From: CATQHL01 sp965204655
Lineage (GTDB): Bacteria > Actinomycetota > Acidimicrobiia > Acidimicrobiales > CATQHL01
NCBI GenBank assembly: GCA_965204655.1
Contig: OZ241998.1
Coordinates: 1,922,001 to 1,986,000 of the forward strand
DNA: 64,000 nucleotides
Direction of reading: 5' to 3'
Part shown: one piece after another, positions 8,267 to 15,963 of the stretch
How the letters are laid out: each line of letters begins with the position of its first letter
How positions within the stretch are numbered: position 1 is the stretch's first letter
Translations under genes and position numbers: made by a program
Notes under the pieces: generated by a model
Databases searched by the model: none
Told to the model about the DNA's origin: nothing
Seen by the model: the letters and a program-made list of their open reading frames with translations, nothing else

Positions 8267-9313
8267 CTAGCCGCCGTCCCCCGGGGGGTCTCCAGCGCCG
8301 CCCGAGAGGCCGAGGTCGAACAGGCGCCTTACGGCGGCGGCGTCGAGGTCGCCCAACCCGCTGGCCGTTCCCCGTTGATAGATCGGAATGGCGGCGTCTA
8401 GGAGCGGAGTCTCGACCCCTAGTGTGCGCGCAAACTCGGCGATGATCTCGGCGTCCTTTTTAATGATCGCCAGCCGCGCTGCAGGGTCGTAGTTTCCCTT
8501 CACCATCATCGCCCCGCGGATCTCGAACATGCGTGAACTGCCCACGCCTGCTGCAATCACCTCCTGCGTAACCGACGGGGCGAGTCCGGCTGCCGCCCCT
8601 AGAGCGTGCGCCTCGGCTGCGGCGACCGTGTTGACCGCCACCAGCAGATTGGCTACGAACTTCATCCGCGAGCCGTTACCGAACTCGCCGAGGTAAAAGG
8701 AGCGGGCGGCGATCACTTCAAAGACCGCCCGAGCCGACTCATAGGCAGACCGGCTGCCGCTTGCGTAGACGATCAGGGTTGCGTCTGCGGCCTGCAGACC
8801 AGTTCCACTCACGGGGGCGTCGAGCATGTCTACGCCGACGGCAGCTAGGCGCTTCTGGGATTGCTGCTTGATTTCAAGCGGCAGGGTCCCCATTTCCACC
8901 ACTACGACCGCCCTTGCGGTCGCCCGGTCGGCATCCCCTTCCCCAGCCGGCGCCCCGACCGGCGCCCCGACCGGCGTTCTGCTCGCTCCGTCCGCTTCCC
9001 CCGCAGCCGCCCCGTTGTCTGACCCTCCCTTTTCGTCTGCGTCGACGGAGGAGTGTAGGCGCTCGCCCCCAGCGGCGATCTGCTCGGCGACCTCCGAGAG
9101 GGCTTCCCCCGACGGAAGCGACAGCAGCACCACGTCACTGAGGTTTGCTACTTCAGCCGCGGACGGCAGACCTACACCGGAAAAGCTGCTCTGCCGCTCG
9201 TCGTCTGTGTCGTATCCGTAGACCTCGAAGCCGGCCTCCAGCAGGTTGGCGGACATAGCGCCGCCCATGATGCCCAGCCCTATGACGCCCACCCGGGGCC
9301 GCTCCGTCGTCAT
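8267..9313 (-). CDS. Second beta-hydroxyacid dehydrogenase with a low-complexity insert
   Basis: The N-terminus VGVIGLGIMGGAMSANLLEA is a Rossmann motif of the 3-hydroxyisobutyrate dehydrogenase family. The substrate loop LDAPVSGTGLQAADATL and the catalytic Lys in GNGSRMKFVANLL are conserved. Unusually, about 45 residues of Ala/Gly/Asp/Glu-rich sequence (about 88-135, including VGAPVGAPAG from a tandem 12-bp repeat) interrupt the Rossmann domain between the first strands and VVVVEMGTLP. Without it the protein would have normal family length. The reading frame is intact, so the insert is probably a surface loop. It is in the same operon as its paralogue at 6132-7082. Confidence 0.9.
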   Translation of the reverse strand: MTTERPRVGVIGLGIMGGAMSANLLEAGFEVYGYDTDDERQSSFSGVGLPSAAEVANLSDVVLLSLPSGEALSEVAEQIAAGGERLHSSVDADEKGGSDNGAAAGEADGASRTPVGAPVGAPAGEGDADRATARAVVVVEMGTLPLEIKQQSQKRLAAVGVDMLDAPVSGTGLQAADATLIVYASGSRSAYESARAVFEVIAARSFYLGEFGNGSRMKFVANLLVAVNTVAAAEAHALGAAAGLAPSVTQEVIAAGVGSSRMFEIRGAMMVKGNYDPAARLAIIKKDAEIIAEFARTLGVETPLLDAAIPIYQRGTASGLGDLDAAAVRRLFDLGLSGGAGDPPGDGG

Positions 9314-9386
9314 GGCCGCAACCCTGTTGTCATAGCCACTCGCCTTCGGGGGATCTCAGCGGTTGGTTGATCGCAGAGCGTCCTCC

Positions 9387-11294
9387 TCATGGCCGCAGAA
9401 CCGCCACCCTGCCTTCGTCGCCGTCGACTGCGACGATGCGGAACTCTTCGGCATGCGCTCCGCTCGTGCTCGTCATGTGGTCTCCCTTCCGTCCGGCGGA
9501 CTCCGCCCCGTCCGGCGGAGCGGAGCACCCTGGCGGGCCGGCGCCGTTGAGCAAGTCGCCTATCGGACACCCGACCACGGCCGGGACGGCGAGCGAGCGG
9601 GCTACCTCCATCAAGTGGGCGGAAGGCGCTCCTCCCAGGGCGACTAGCCCGGCGGCGTCCCAGAGCAGGGGGGCGAAGTTCGGCAGCGGATACTGCACCA
9701 CGATCACGTCCCGGGGTCTTACGTGATCGGTCGCCGAGGGCTGCCCCACCCAACTCAGACGCCCCGCGCCTACACCTCCTGATGCGGCCAAACCGCTGCG
9801 CGCTTCACCGCTCAGCGCTGCCACTCCCGCCAGGAACGGTTCCCAGCGGTCGCGTCCCACACGTCCGCTGCGCGGCGGCTCGGCGCCGCTCAGCACGTCG
9901 GCCAGTTCTTCGGTCGTGTGATACCAGATGCGTTCTGGCTGCGGAAGGGCAGCAGCCAGGCGTTCCAGAATGCTTAGCAGCCGCCGACAGGCAGCAGGGT
10001 CAACCTCCTCCAAGGCGCTCAGAGCCTCCAGAGATTCGTCGGGTCTGTCTCCGCGAAGCCGGCGAAGCGCCGCGGCGGCAGTGGCGGTCGCCTGCTGCGT
10101 CGGTCTGCCCCAGGCGGCAGCGGTGAGGTCGTCGGCGAGTCTGCGGGCTTCGGCAAGCAGATCTAGGGGGTCTCTGCCTGCTCCGCCTGCCGCAAGTCCG
10201 TGGGGTTCGGCGTGCGTCCCGTGTCCCCCGTGCGTCTCTCCCGTCCGGTGTGTCCCGTGCTCGCTTCCTGTCCGGTGCTCGTCCTCGGGGCTGTCCGAAG
10301 TGCTTCCCCCGTGGGTCTCGGTGTCCTCGTTCCCATCCCAGGCCCCCCGCCAACTCAGCACCAGTTCCTCTCCCAAACTGCCCGGATACTCAGCCACCAA
10401 CCGCGCCATCTTCCGCGCCTGGGGCAATCCCAGCGCGGCTGGCAGTACCATCCCCCCGCCGTCTCCGCCCTCCTCCGCGTCCCTTCCTTCTACACCTTTA
10501 CCGCCGCCGGGAGAGGGCGTCTCCATTACCTGAAGCAGCACGAGGTTGTCTCCGCAGGCCGCCCATTCGATGAGATTGCATCCCAACTCGGCTTCCACTC
10601 GTCGCGCCAGCTCCGCCACGCGCCCCAGCAGATCCTCGCCCAAGAGGGCCGACGCTTCTGTTCCGCTGACCTCTCCGTTCGCTGCGACGAACCCCTGAAC
10701 CCCAGGCACCCACCCTGCCAGCAGGTCACGCGGCGACCCCGCCACCGCCGCCACGCTCACGATTCCCCGTCTGTCCACGCTGGCGCTGCCGCCGTAGTCT
10801 GGGGATATCTCAGGCTGTATGAGCGCTCCAGCCAGCGCACTCTCCGGCTTGATTCCCACCGCCTCAAACCTGTCCAGGGTCTCCATAGCGAAGACGCCCG
10901 CCCAGATGCTGCGAATGGCTTTCGGGACTTCCTCCCGACGTAGCTCTGACAGGGATGCGAAAGCCCCTGCCCACCTCCCGTCGTGTTCCAGCACGACCGA
11001 TGAGCGCACGATCAGCGGTTCGGGGAGTTGCTTGGCCGCCTCATCTAGTTCGCGGATCAGCGGTTCGGGGAATTCGGTTTTCATTATGGCCAGTCGAGCG
11101 GCCCCAGATCCCCGTTCGTTCAACACCGCCGCGGCGGCGCTGAGCGTAGTTGCTGAGGCTTCCACTGCCAGCGTGAACCCGTCCAGAACAGGCAGGCCTG
11201 CGTTGAGCGCCCTTGAAAGGCCGGCCGACTTGCCCCCCACGACGGAGATCTCCATAGCGGAAGAGTCTCCTAACGGGAGCACTCGACGTTTCAT
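9387..11294 (-). CDS. PEP-synthase-like protein: ATP-binding domain plus phosphohistidine domain
   Basis: The N-terminal 260 residues resemble the PPDK/PEP-synthase nucleotide-binding domain (VVGGKSAGLSRALNAGLPVL; LIVRSSVVLEHDGRWAG). The C-terminal part holds a PEP-utiliser mobile domain, VALGGAPSAHLMEVARSLAV with His560 as the likely phosphohistidine. A PEP-binding TIM barrel is missing, so the layout is closer to rifampicin-phosphotransferase-like dikinases than to PEP synthase, and the middle is short. A Thr/His/Gly/Glu-rich insert (about 320-365) and a Gly/Glu-rich one (about 265-285) interrupt the protein. One residue more than usual separates the GG from the histidine. A phosphotransfer function is likely; the substrate is unknown. 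It is in the minus-strand catabolic run. Confidence 0.8.
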   Translation of the reverse strand: MKRRVLPLGDSSAMEISVVGGKSAGLSRALNAGLPVLDGFTLAVEASATTLSAAAAVLNERGSGAARLAIMKTEFPEPLIRELDEAAKQLPEPLIVRSSVVLEHDGRWAGAFASLSELRREEVPKAIRSIWAGVFAMETLDRFEAVGIKPESALAGALIQPEISPDYGGSASVDRRGIVSVAAVAGSPRDLLAGWVPGVQGFVAANGEVSGTEASALLGEDLLGRVAELARRVEAELGCNLIEWAACGDNLVLLQVMETPSPGGGKGVEGRDAEEGGDGGGMVLPAALGLPQARKMARLVAEYPGSLGEELVLSWRGAWDGNEDTETHGGSTSDSPEDEHRTGSEHGTHRTGETHGGHGTHAEPHGLAAGGAGRDPLDLLAEARRLADDLTAAAWGRPTQQATATAAAALRRLRGDRPDESLEALSALEEVDPAACRRLLSILERLAAALPQPERIWYHTTEELADVLSGAEPPRSGRVGRDRWEPFLAGVAALSGEARSGLAASGGVGAGRLSWVGQPSATDHVRPRDVIVVQYPLPNFAPLLWDAAGLVALGGAPSAHLMEVARSLAVPAVVGCPIGDLLNGAGPPGCSAPPDGAESAGRKGDHMTSTSGAHAEEFRIVAVDGDEGRVAVLRP

Positions 11295-11411
11295 CGTCTA
11301 CTCTGTCGATTCCGATCCGATGCGCCGACCTGATGCCACCGACCTGATGCCGCTTGCCCGACGCCCGTCTAGACGCTCGTCAGGCGCTTGATCTCAGCCG
11401 CCCGGCAGCGC

Positions 11412-12692
11412 TCAGCCGACGACGGTTATCTCTTCAATCGGGAACGTGGAGATCATTTCGATGCCGGTGTCGTTCACGATCAGCATCTCCTCCAGCCTCA
11501 CCCCGAACTCGTGGAGTTTGCCGTGCTGGGTTTCGAGGGCGAAGACCATTCCAGGCTCCACTTCCAAGGGGTGGTCCAGAGACCAGATGCGAGAGATCAC
11601 CGGCAGGTCGTACTGCGCTAGTCCCAGGCCGTGGCCCCAGAGGTTGGCTGCGGCTTCGTCTTCTTCTTCGTAACCCCAGATTTCCTTGGCCGACGGCCAG
11701 ACCGAGGCGATGTCAGCGGTAGTCACGCCCGGGCGAGTTGCGTCGATGGAATCCTGAAGCCACTTCAACGCCAAGTCGTAGTACTTCTTGTGCTCGTCGG
11801 TGGGTTTGCCCCCCACGCAGTAGGTGCGGTAGACGCACGACTTGAAGCCGTTCCAGGTGAGGGCGGCGAGGTCGATAATCACGAGTTCCCCTGGTCGGAT
11901 GATTCGGTCGCCGTGGTTTCGCCAGTTAGGCCAAGCATTCGGACCTGAGGAGACGATCACGTCTTCCACGTTCTCCATGCCAGCGATGTTGTAGAGCTGT
12001 TCCATGCCGAAAGCAGTGACCTCGTTTTCGGTCAAACCCGGTTGCAAGAACTGGCTGAACTGGTAGTGAACGACATCGCAGATCGACCCCACCATGCGCA
12101 TGGCCTTCTGCTCGTTGGGGCTCTTGATGGCTCGGGCTTCCATCATCGGGGTCATCCCGTCTGTCCAGCGGATGCCTCTTTCCTCAAAAACTCGGATCAT
12201 GTTGAGGTCCATGAAGTCCACGCCGAGGGGTTTGTCGGCCACTCCAGCCTCTTCAATGTCGGCCATCAGGGCGTTGGTGAACTTCTCCACCTGGGCGCTG
12301 GCCGCCGGCCCGGCAGCCCCTTTGATCCAGGCGTAGGAGTAGCGGACGTTCTCTTTGGGTATCCAAGGGGAGTGTTCCCTGATGTGGTAGCCGATGTCGC
12401 CCTGCTCATAGAGAATCGGCTCTTTCCCTTCCACGAGAACGGCGTATCGCAGGCCGGGCTTGAGTTGATTCCACCCAGGCGTGAGCGTGGAAGTGACGTA
12501 GCGGATGTTCTCGTCGTACATCAGCAGCATGGCTCCGAGTTCGTGTCGGGCCATCGCCTCGCGCGCCCGCTTCAGCCGCCACCGCCTGACTTCGTCCCAG
12601 TTGATGCCTTCACGCCAATCGGTGCTCATTACTCCGAAAGCTTCTTTCATTGCTTTGCTCCTCTCTGGGGCTTGGAGGGTTGCTCTTGCCAC
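11412..12692 (-). CDS. M24-family (creatinase/prolidase/DddP-like) protein with an altered metal site
   Basis: The 426-residue product has an N-terminal creatinase-like domain and a C-terminal pita-bread fold: first Asp274 in LVIIDLAAL, His354 in WGHGLGL, Glu387 in ALETQHG and Glu401 in VRLEEMLIV. The second aspartate of the usual metal pair is not there; the equivalent segment reads GFKSCVYRTY with Cys286 and one extra residue. M24 includes metal peptidases, metal-free creatinase and the DMSP lyase DddP, so a non-peptidase role is possible. It is the first gene of the minus-strand run ending at 6132, so the five genes may share a promoter upstream of 12692. Confidence 0.87.
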   Translation of the reverse strand: MARATLQAPERSKAMKEAFGVMSTDWREGINWDEVRRWRLKRAREAMARHELGAMLLMYDENIRYVTSTLTPGWNQLKPGLRYAVLVEGKEPILYEQGDIGYHIREHSPWIPKENVRYSYAWIKGAAGPAASAQVEKFTNALMADIEEAGVADKPLGVDFMDLNMIRVFEERGIRWTDGMTPMMEARAIKSPNEQKAMRMVGSICDVVHYQFSQFLQPGLTENEVTAFGMEQLYNIAGMENVEDVIVSSGPNAWPNWRNHGDRIIRPGELVIIDLAALTWNGFKSCVYRTYCVGGKPTDEHKKYYDLALKWLQDSIDATRPGVTTADIASVWPSAKEIWGYEEEDEAAANLWGHGLGLAQYDLPVISRIWSLDHPLEVEPGMVFALETQHGKLHEFGVRLEEMLIVNDTGIEMISTFPIEEITVVG

Positions 12693-12837
12693 CGGCTCTG
12701 CGTCAGCCTCTCGCGGCGGCCATATATCGGTCTCTGCGAACCTAGCTCTAAGGTTGATGTTAGTCAGACAAACGACGGTTGGCTTCCGTTAAGATGAATT
12801 GTCCAACAGATTTCTTTGCTTGCGGGCTTGCGACGGC

Positions 12838-12970
12838 GTAAATGCGCCCGCCGAGCATCTTCGTGTCGGTGCCGCACAGACTCGGGGCGGCTGATGCGCC
12901 CGAGCACTTTTTCGCCGTGCTGAGACACTTCAGGTGCCGGCAGTTTAGCGAAAGCTATCTTCCCAGGTTT
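12838..12970 (-). pseudogene. Remnant of the N-terminus of a zinc alcohol dehydrogenase
   Basis: Reading the minus strand, one frame gives KIAFAKLPAPEVSQHGEKVL and, after a frame change, the next gives SLCGTDTKMLGGRIYA. Together they match the N-terminal part of the intact dehydrogenase at 14939-15958 (GLCGTDTKILDGHIPV, catalytic-zinc cysteine region). Nothing further of the gene follows. The rest of the 388-bp gap 12693-13080 shows no gene; the part near 12720-12740 may carry the promoter of the M24 gene. Confidence 0.75.
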
Positions 12971-13080
12971 TGCAGTCGTACAGATTTCATTGGGTATAAG
13001 CTTTCCTCTTGCATTGGAGTTTCCTAGGGACGGAGTATCCCTAGTGGTCTAGCAGTGCCCTCTAGCCACTTGAGTGGGGG

Positions 13081-13812
13081 CTACTTTTGAGAGTTGAACT
13101 TTACGAGCTTTTGCCAATCGATTGAGCCGTCAGGTTTGCAGAAATCTTGAGTGAAGTTGGCTGTCATTTTGTTGATGGTTTGAGTGTAAGTTTTGTCGAA
13201 GGTGGCGGTTTGCTGTTTGGCTTTGTTGCCCAAAGGGACGATGATTCTCGTGTACAGGTGGGGGTCGCCTGAGACGAATTCCCAGAAAGCTTGACCACAA
13301 TACTTGAAGTATTCGCCTTTGTCTGGCTTCGTGTCTCGGCCGTAGCAACAGCCATTGACCGCCACAATGTTCAGCTTGGAATTGCCGGTTCGAAGAGTTC
13401 GCTTGGCAGCGGTGAAGTCTTCCCTCATTTTGCGGACTTGACTGCTGTTGCCCCAGTTAGGCCCAGATTTGATGGTGACGATATAGCGGATTCCGCTTTC
13501 GTTGAACTCAAGGTCGATGCCCCTAATTCCAGATTTTTGTCCTTCATAGACTTTGCCGTTGATGAAGATGGCTAAGCCTTCTAGCCAGTCGCCAAAAAGG
13601 GTCTCTTCGCTGGAAGACACATGAGCGTCGGTGAAGCCTCTCACGATCTGCTCGGCTGTGAGCAGGTATTTAACCTTAAATAGGTACGGATTTTTTCTGC
13701 GCAGGATTTTGGCTAAGTCTAACCTGCTTAAACTGTCTAGGCGCTTTTTGTGGAAAGTGGATATGTTGTCTGTGACATACTGCCTCACATCGGCAAGGTC
13801 TAATTGTTTCAT
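13081..13812 (-). CDS. PmeII-like type II restriction endonuclease
   Basis: This 243-residue protein resembles the family annotated as PmeII-type restriction enzymes: an N-terminal YVTDNISTFHKKRLDSLSRL, then HVSSSEETLFGDWLEGLAIF, and the nuclease core GIDLEF (D100, E102) followed by YIVTIKSGPNWGNSSQ with K115. The D...xIK arrangement is a PD-(D/E)XK variant. The gene overlaps the end of its methyltransferase by 4 bp (13809-13812), as in compact type II systems. It is complete, and the recognition site cannot be read from sequence. Family recall is from memory, so the specific family name is less sure than the endonuclease call. Confidence 0.82.
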   Translation of the reverse strand: MKQLDLADVRQYVTDNISTFHKKRLDSLSRLDLAKILRRKNPYLFKVKYLLTAEQIVRGFTDAHVSSSEETLFGDWLEGLAIFINGKVYEGQKSGIRGIDLEFNESGIRYIVTIKSGPNWGNSSQVRKMREDFTAAKRTLRTGNSKLNIVAVNGCCYGRDTKPDKGEYFKYCGQAFWEFVSGDPHLYTRIIVPLGNKAKQQTATFDKTYTQTINKMTANFTQDFCKPDGSIDWQKLVKFNSQK

Positions 13813-14648
13813 TCTTGGTTGGTGTCAGTTAGGCAGAGTTGTGGGGGGTTTAGGGTGTCTTTGGCGAGGTCGTGATATTCAGGCATTATCTCTATGCCTA
13901 TTGAGTGTCTGCCCATTCTTTTTGCCACGATGTTTGTGGTGCCTGAACCCATGAACGGGTCAAGCACGGTGTCGCCTTCTTTGGTGAAGAGTTTGATGAA
14001 CCACTCGGGCAGAGACTCTGGGAAAGCTGCGCTGTGGTTCTTGTTGCTGCATTCTGTTGCTAGGTGGAGAACATTGGTCGGATAGGCCATGTCTCTGCCC
14101 ACCCAATTGGAGATTTTCTTGCCGAAGCCGCTGCCGGCTTTTGATTCGTCGCGAGTCTTGTCTACTGCGCTCAAGTTTCTTAGACGAGCATCCTTCCAAC
14201 CGCCCGTAGGTAACATCACCTCTTCCTGATACATAGCGAACTTCTTGGACTTGGTGAAGTGCAACAAACGCTCCCAGGCGTCTCTGAATCTGTTGGGCCA
14301 TTTGCCGGGATAGCAGTTCTTCTTGTGCCAGATGTACTCTTCCGTCCAAAGCCAGCCTTGCTCTCTCATCGCCATGATAAGTTCCATTACATAGGTGCTC
14401 CGCTCGCCATTTACCACTCGTTCCTTGATGTTCAACACAAACGAGCCTGAGGGCTTCAGCACTCGCAGTAGCTGTTCGGAGACAGGCAAGAACCACTCGA
14501 CATATTCATCGGGCTGAACGCCCCCGTAGGAGTTTTGGCGTTGGTCGGCATACGGCGGGGATGTAAAAACTAGATCTATGGAAACATCCGGGATCGCCAG
14601 CATCTCTAGACGACAGTCCCCGAGTATGAGGTTGGCTTGCGTTTCCAC
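13809..14648 (-). CDS. Type II DNA methyltransferase of the second R-M system
   Basis: This 279-residue enzyme shows the catalytic motif TSPPY (29-33) near the N-terminus, in FTSPPYADQRQNSYGG, and the SAM-binding motif DPFMGSGTT (about 230-238) near the C-terminus, the beta-class order. The insert between them has HKKNCYPGKWPNRFRDAWE, usual in small-molecule-type N4-C/N6-A methylases. It is the first gene of the pair and should protect against the endonuclease that overlaps its 3' end. An upstream 6-bp inverted repeat (CACACA...TGTGTG near 14692-14714) could be an operator. Confidence 0.92.
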   Translation of the reverse strand: METQANLILGDCRLEMLAIPDVSIDLVFTSPPYADQRQNSYGGVQPDEYVEWFLPVSEQLLRVLKPSGSFVLNIKERVVNGERSTYVMELIMAMREQGWLWTEEYIWHKKNCYPGKWPNRFRDAWERLLHFTKSKKFAMYQEEVMLPTGGWKDARLRNLSAVDKTRDESKAGSGFGKKISNWVGRDMAYPTNVLHLATECSNKNHSAAFPESLPEWFIKLFTKEGDTVLDPFMGSGTTNIVAKRMGRHSIGIEIMPEYHDLAKDTLNPPQLCLTDTNQE

Positions 14649-14834
14649 TACAGCAACTGCCTTGAAGTCTTAAGATTTGAACTTCTCATGCACACATATT
14701 ACGGAAGTGTGTGACAACCGTTGCGCTACCCGCACGCTTCGCAGGTTCGGGGGTTTTTAAGAGCAGGCTCGGGTGGGGACAGTGTAGCTGCTGTTTATGC
14801 TGCTAGTGGGGCTGATTTCAGCGTCTGTCCAAAG

Positions 14835-14938
14835 CCGCCGCCCCAGACGAGAATAGCGTCGGACTGCCGCTCCTGCGCCAGCCGCGTAACGGCCCCGTTG
14901 CTTGCAGTTCGTTGTTGGGCCGCCCTGCGCCGTCGGCG
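14835..14938 (-). pseudogene. Short sbcD-like fragment next to the alcohol dehydrogenase
   Basis: About 100 bp is homologous to the 5' part of the intact nuclease gene at 19615-19710: minus-strand reading gives TRLAQERQSDAILV, against ARLAQERQADAILV in the intact protein. Homology fades on both sides and the frame runs into TAA, so this is a dispersed duplicate, not a gene. The rest of the gap 14649-14834 shows no gene. Confidence 0.8.
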
Positions 14939-15958
14939 CTAAGGCGACATCACTACTTTGAGTGCTCCGGGTTGGCGCACTGCTTCAAATGCGGCTGTCG
15001 CGTCGTCCAAGCTGAAGCGGTGGGTCACCAGCGGCTCGGTTTGCACGACGCCTTCGGCCACGAGGTTTATGCCTTCGTCGTAGTCGGCACCTAGCGCCCC
15101 CCGCGGGCTGAGCAGGTCGAGTTCCTTGAAGTAGAGGTTGTAGTAAGGCAGCCCTGTGCTGCCTGAGGTGATGATGCCGAAGGCGATCACCACGCCGCCG
15201 GTTGCTGCGAGTTCCAACGACATTCCCAGCGTTGACTCGATTCCCACCGCCTCCACCACCAAATCAGCGCCCATCCCGTCGGTGTGCTCATTCACTGCCT
15301 CGGCGGCTTCGCTTGGCGATACGGCTGCCGCCCCCCATTTGCGGGCTAGTTCCTGTTTTTGCTCGGAGCGTGTTACGCCCAGCACTTCTAGTCCACGTGC
15401 AATCAGCAGTTGTACGATGAGCTGACCTGACACCCCCAGCCCAATGACCACGGCGCGCTGCCGGGAGGTCATCGCCGGTCGGCGCAGGGCGTGAACACAC
15501 GTCCCCAGGACTTGGAGCAGCACAGCTGCGTTCGGGCTTACGGCGTCGGGTATGGCGTGCAGGCGGTGGCTGTGCACAGCGATTAGTTCCGCAAACACGC
15601 CGTCGGCGTCCCGTCCCAGCAGCCCGCCGTTGAGGCAGAGATTTGAACGCCCCGCCTTGCACAGCCGGCAGTCGCCGCAGATCACTCCCGGGTCGATGAG
15701 CACTCGCTGCCCGACGGCGAAATCGCTCCCTCCAGGGTGATCGACCACGCCGACAGCCTCGTGCCCCAGCGTGATGGGCGCTTTGACAGGGATGTGCCCG
15801 TCAAGGATTTTTGTGTCGGTTCCGCAGAGCCCGAACTGGGTGGTGCGGACGAGCACAGGAGCGTCGCCGGGGGAGCCGCCCGTACCAACGCCGCCGCTGA
15901 TCGGCGGCACTTCGGCGAGGGCTGCCTTTCCGGGTTCTTGCAGTTGAATTGCTCGCAT
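14939..15958 (-). CDS. Zinc-dependent medium-chain alcohol/polyol dehydrogenase
   Basis: The 339-residue protein has a catalytic zinc site in FGLCGTDTKIL and LGHEAVGVV, and a structural zinc lobe with four cysteines in GVICGDCRLCKAGRSNLC. The Rossmann motif is VIGLGVSGQLIVQLL (about 170-184). These features place it among threonine/sorbitol-dehydrogenase-like MDR enzymes. The gene follows the SbcC-like gene by 5 bp on the same strand, so it may be read from the sbcD-sbcC transcript. A broken relative lies at 12838-12970. The substrate is not evident. Confidence 0.92.
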   Translation of the reverse strand: MRAIQLQEPGKAALAEVPPISGGVGTGGSPGDAPVLVRTTQFGLCGTDTKILDGHIPVKAPITLGHEAVGVVDHPGGSDFAVGQRVLIDPGVICGDCRLCKAGRSNLCLNGGLLGRDADGVFAELIAVHSHRLHAIPDAVSPNAAVLLQVLGTCVHALRRPAMTSRQRAVVIGLGVSGQLIVQLLIARGLEVLGVTRSEQKQELARKWGAAAVSPSEAAEAVNEHTDGMGADLVVEAVGIESTLGMSLELAATGGVVIAFGIITSGSTGLPYYNLYFKELDLLSPRGALGADYDEGINLVAEGVVQTEPLVTHRFSLDDATAAFEAVRQPGALKVVMSP

Positions 15959-15963
15959 GGGGA

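Noticed and set aside
10200..10943. Long plus-strand frame opposite the PEP-synthase-like gene
   Set aside because: It crosses the C/T-rich insert and gives a Pro/Ser/Arg-rich product; the opposite strand has clear domain motifs.
12042..12797. 251-codon open frame opposite the M24 gene
   Set aside because: It is antisense to a well-supported gene with conserved motifs; the product has no recognisable motif.
12842..13027. Small plus-strand frame between the M24 gene and R-M system 2
   Set aside because: The minus strand here holds a recognisable dehydrogenase remnant, and the plus frame has no ribosome site or motif.
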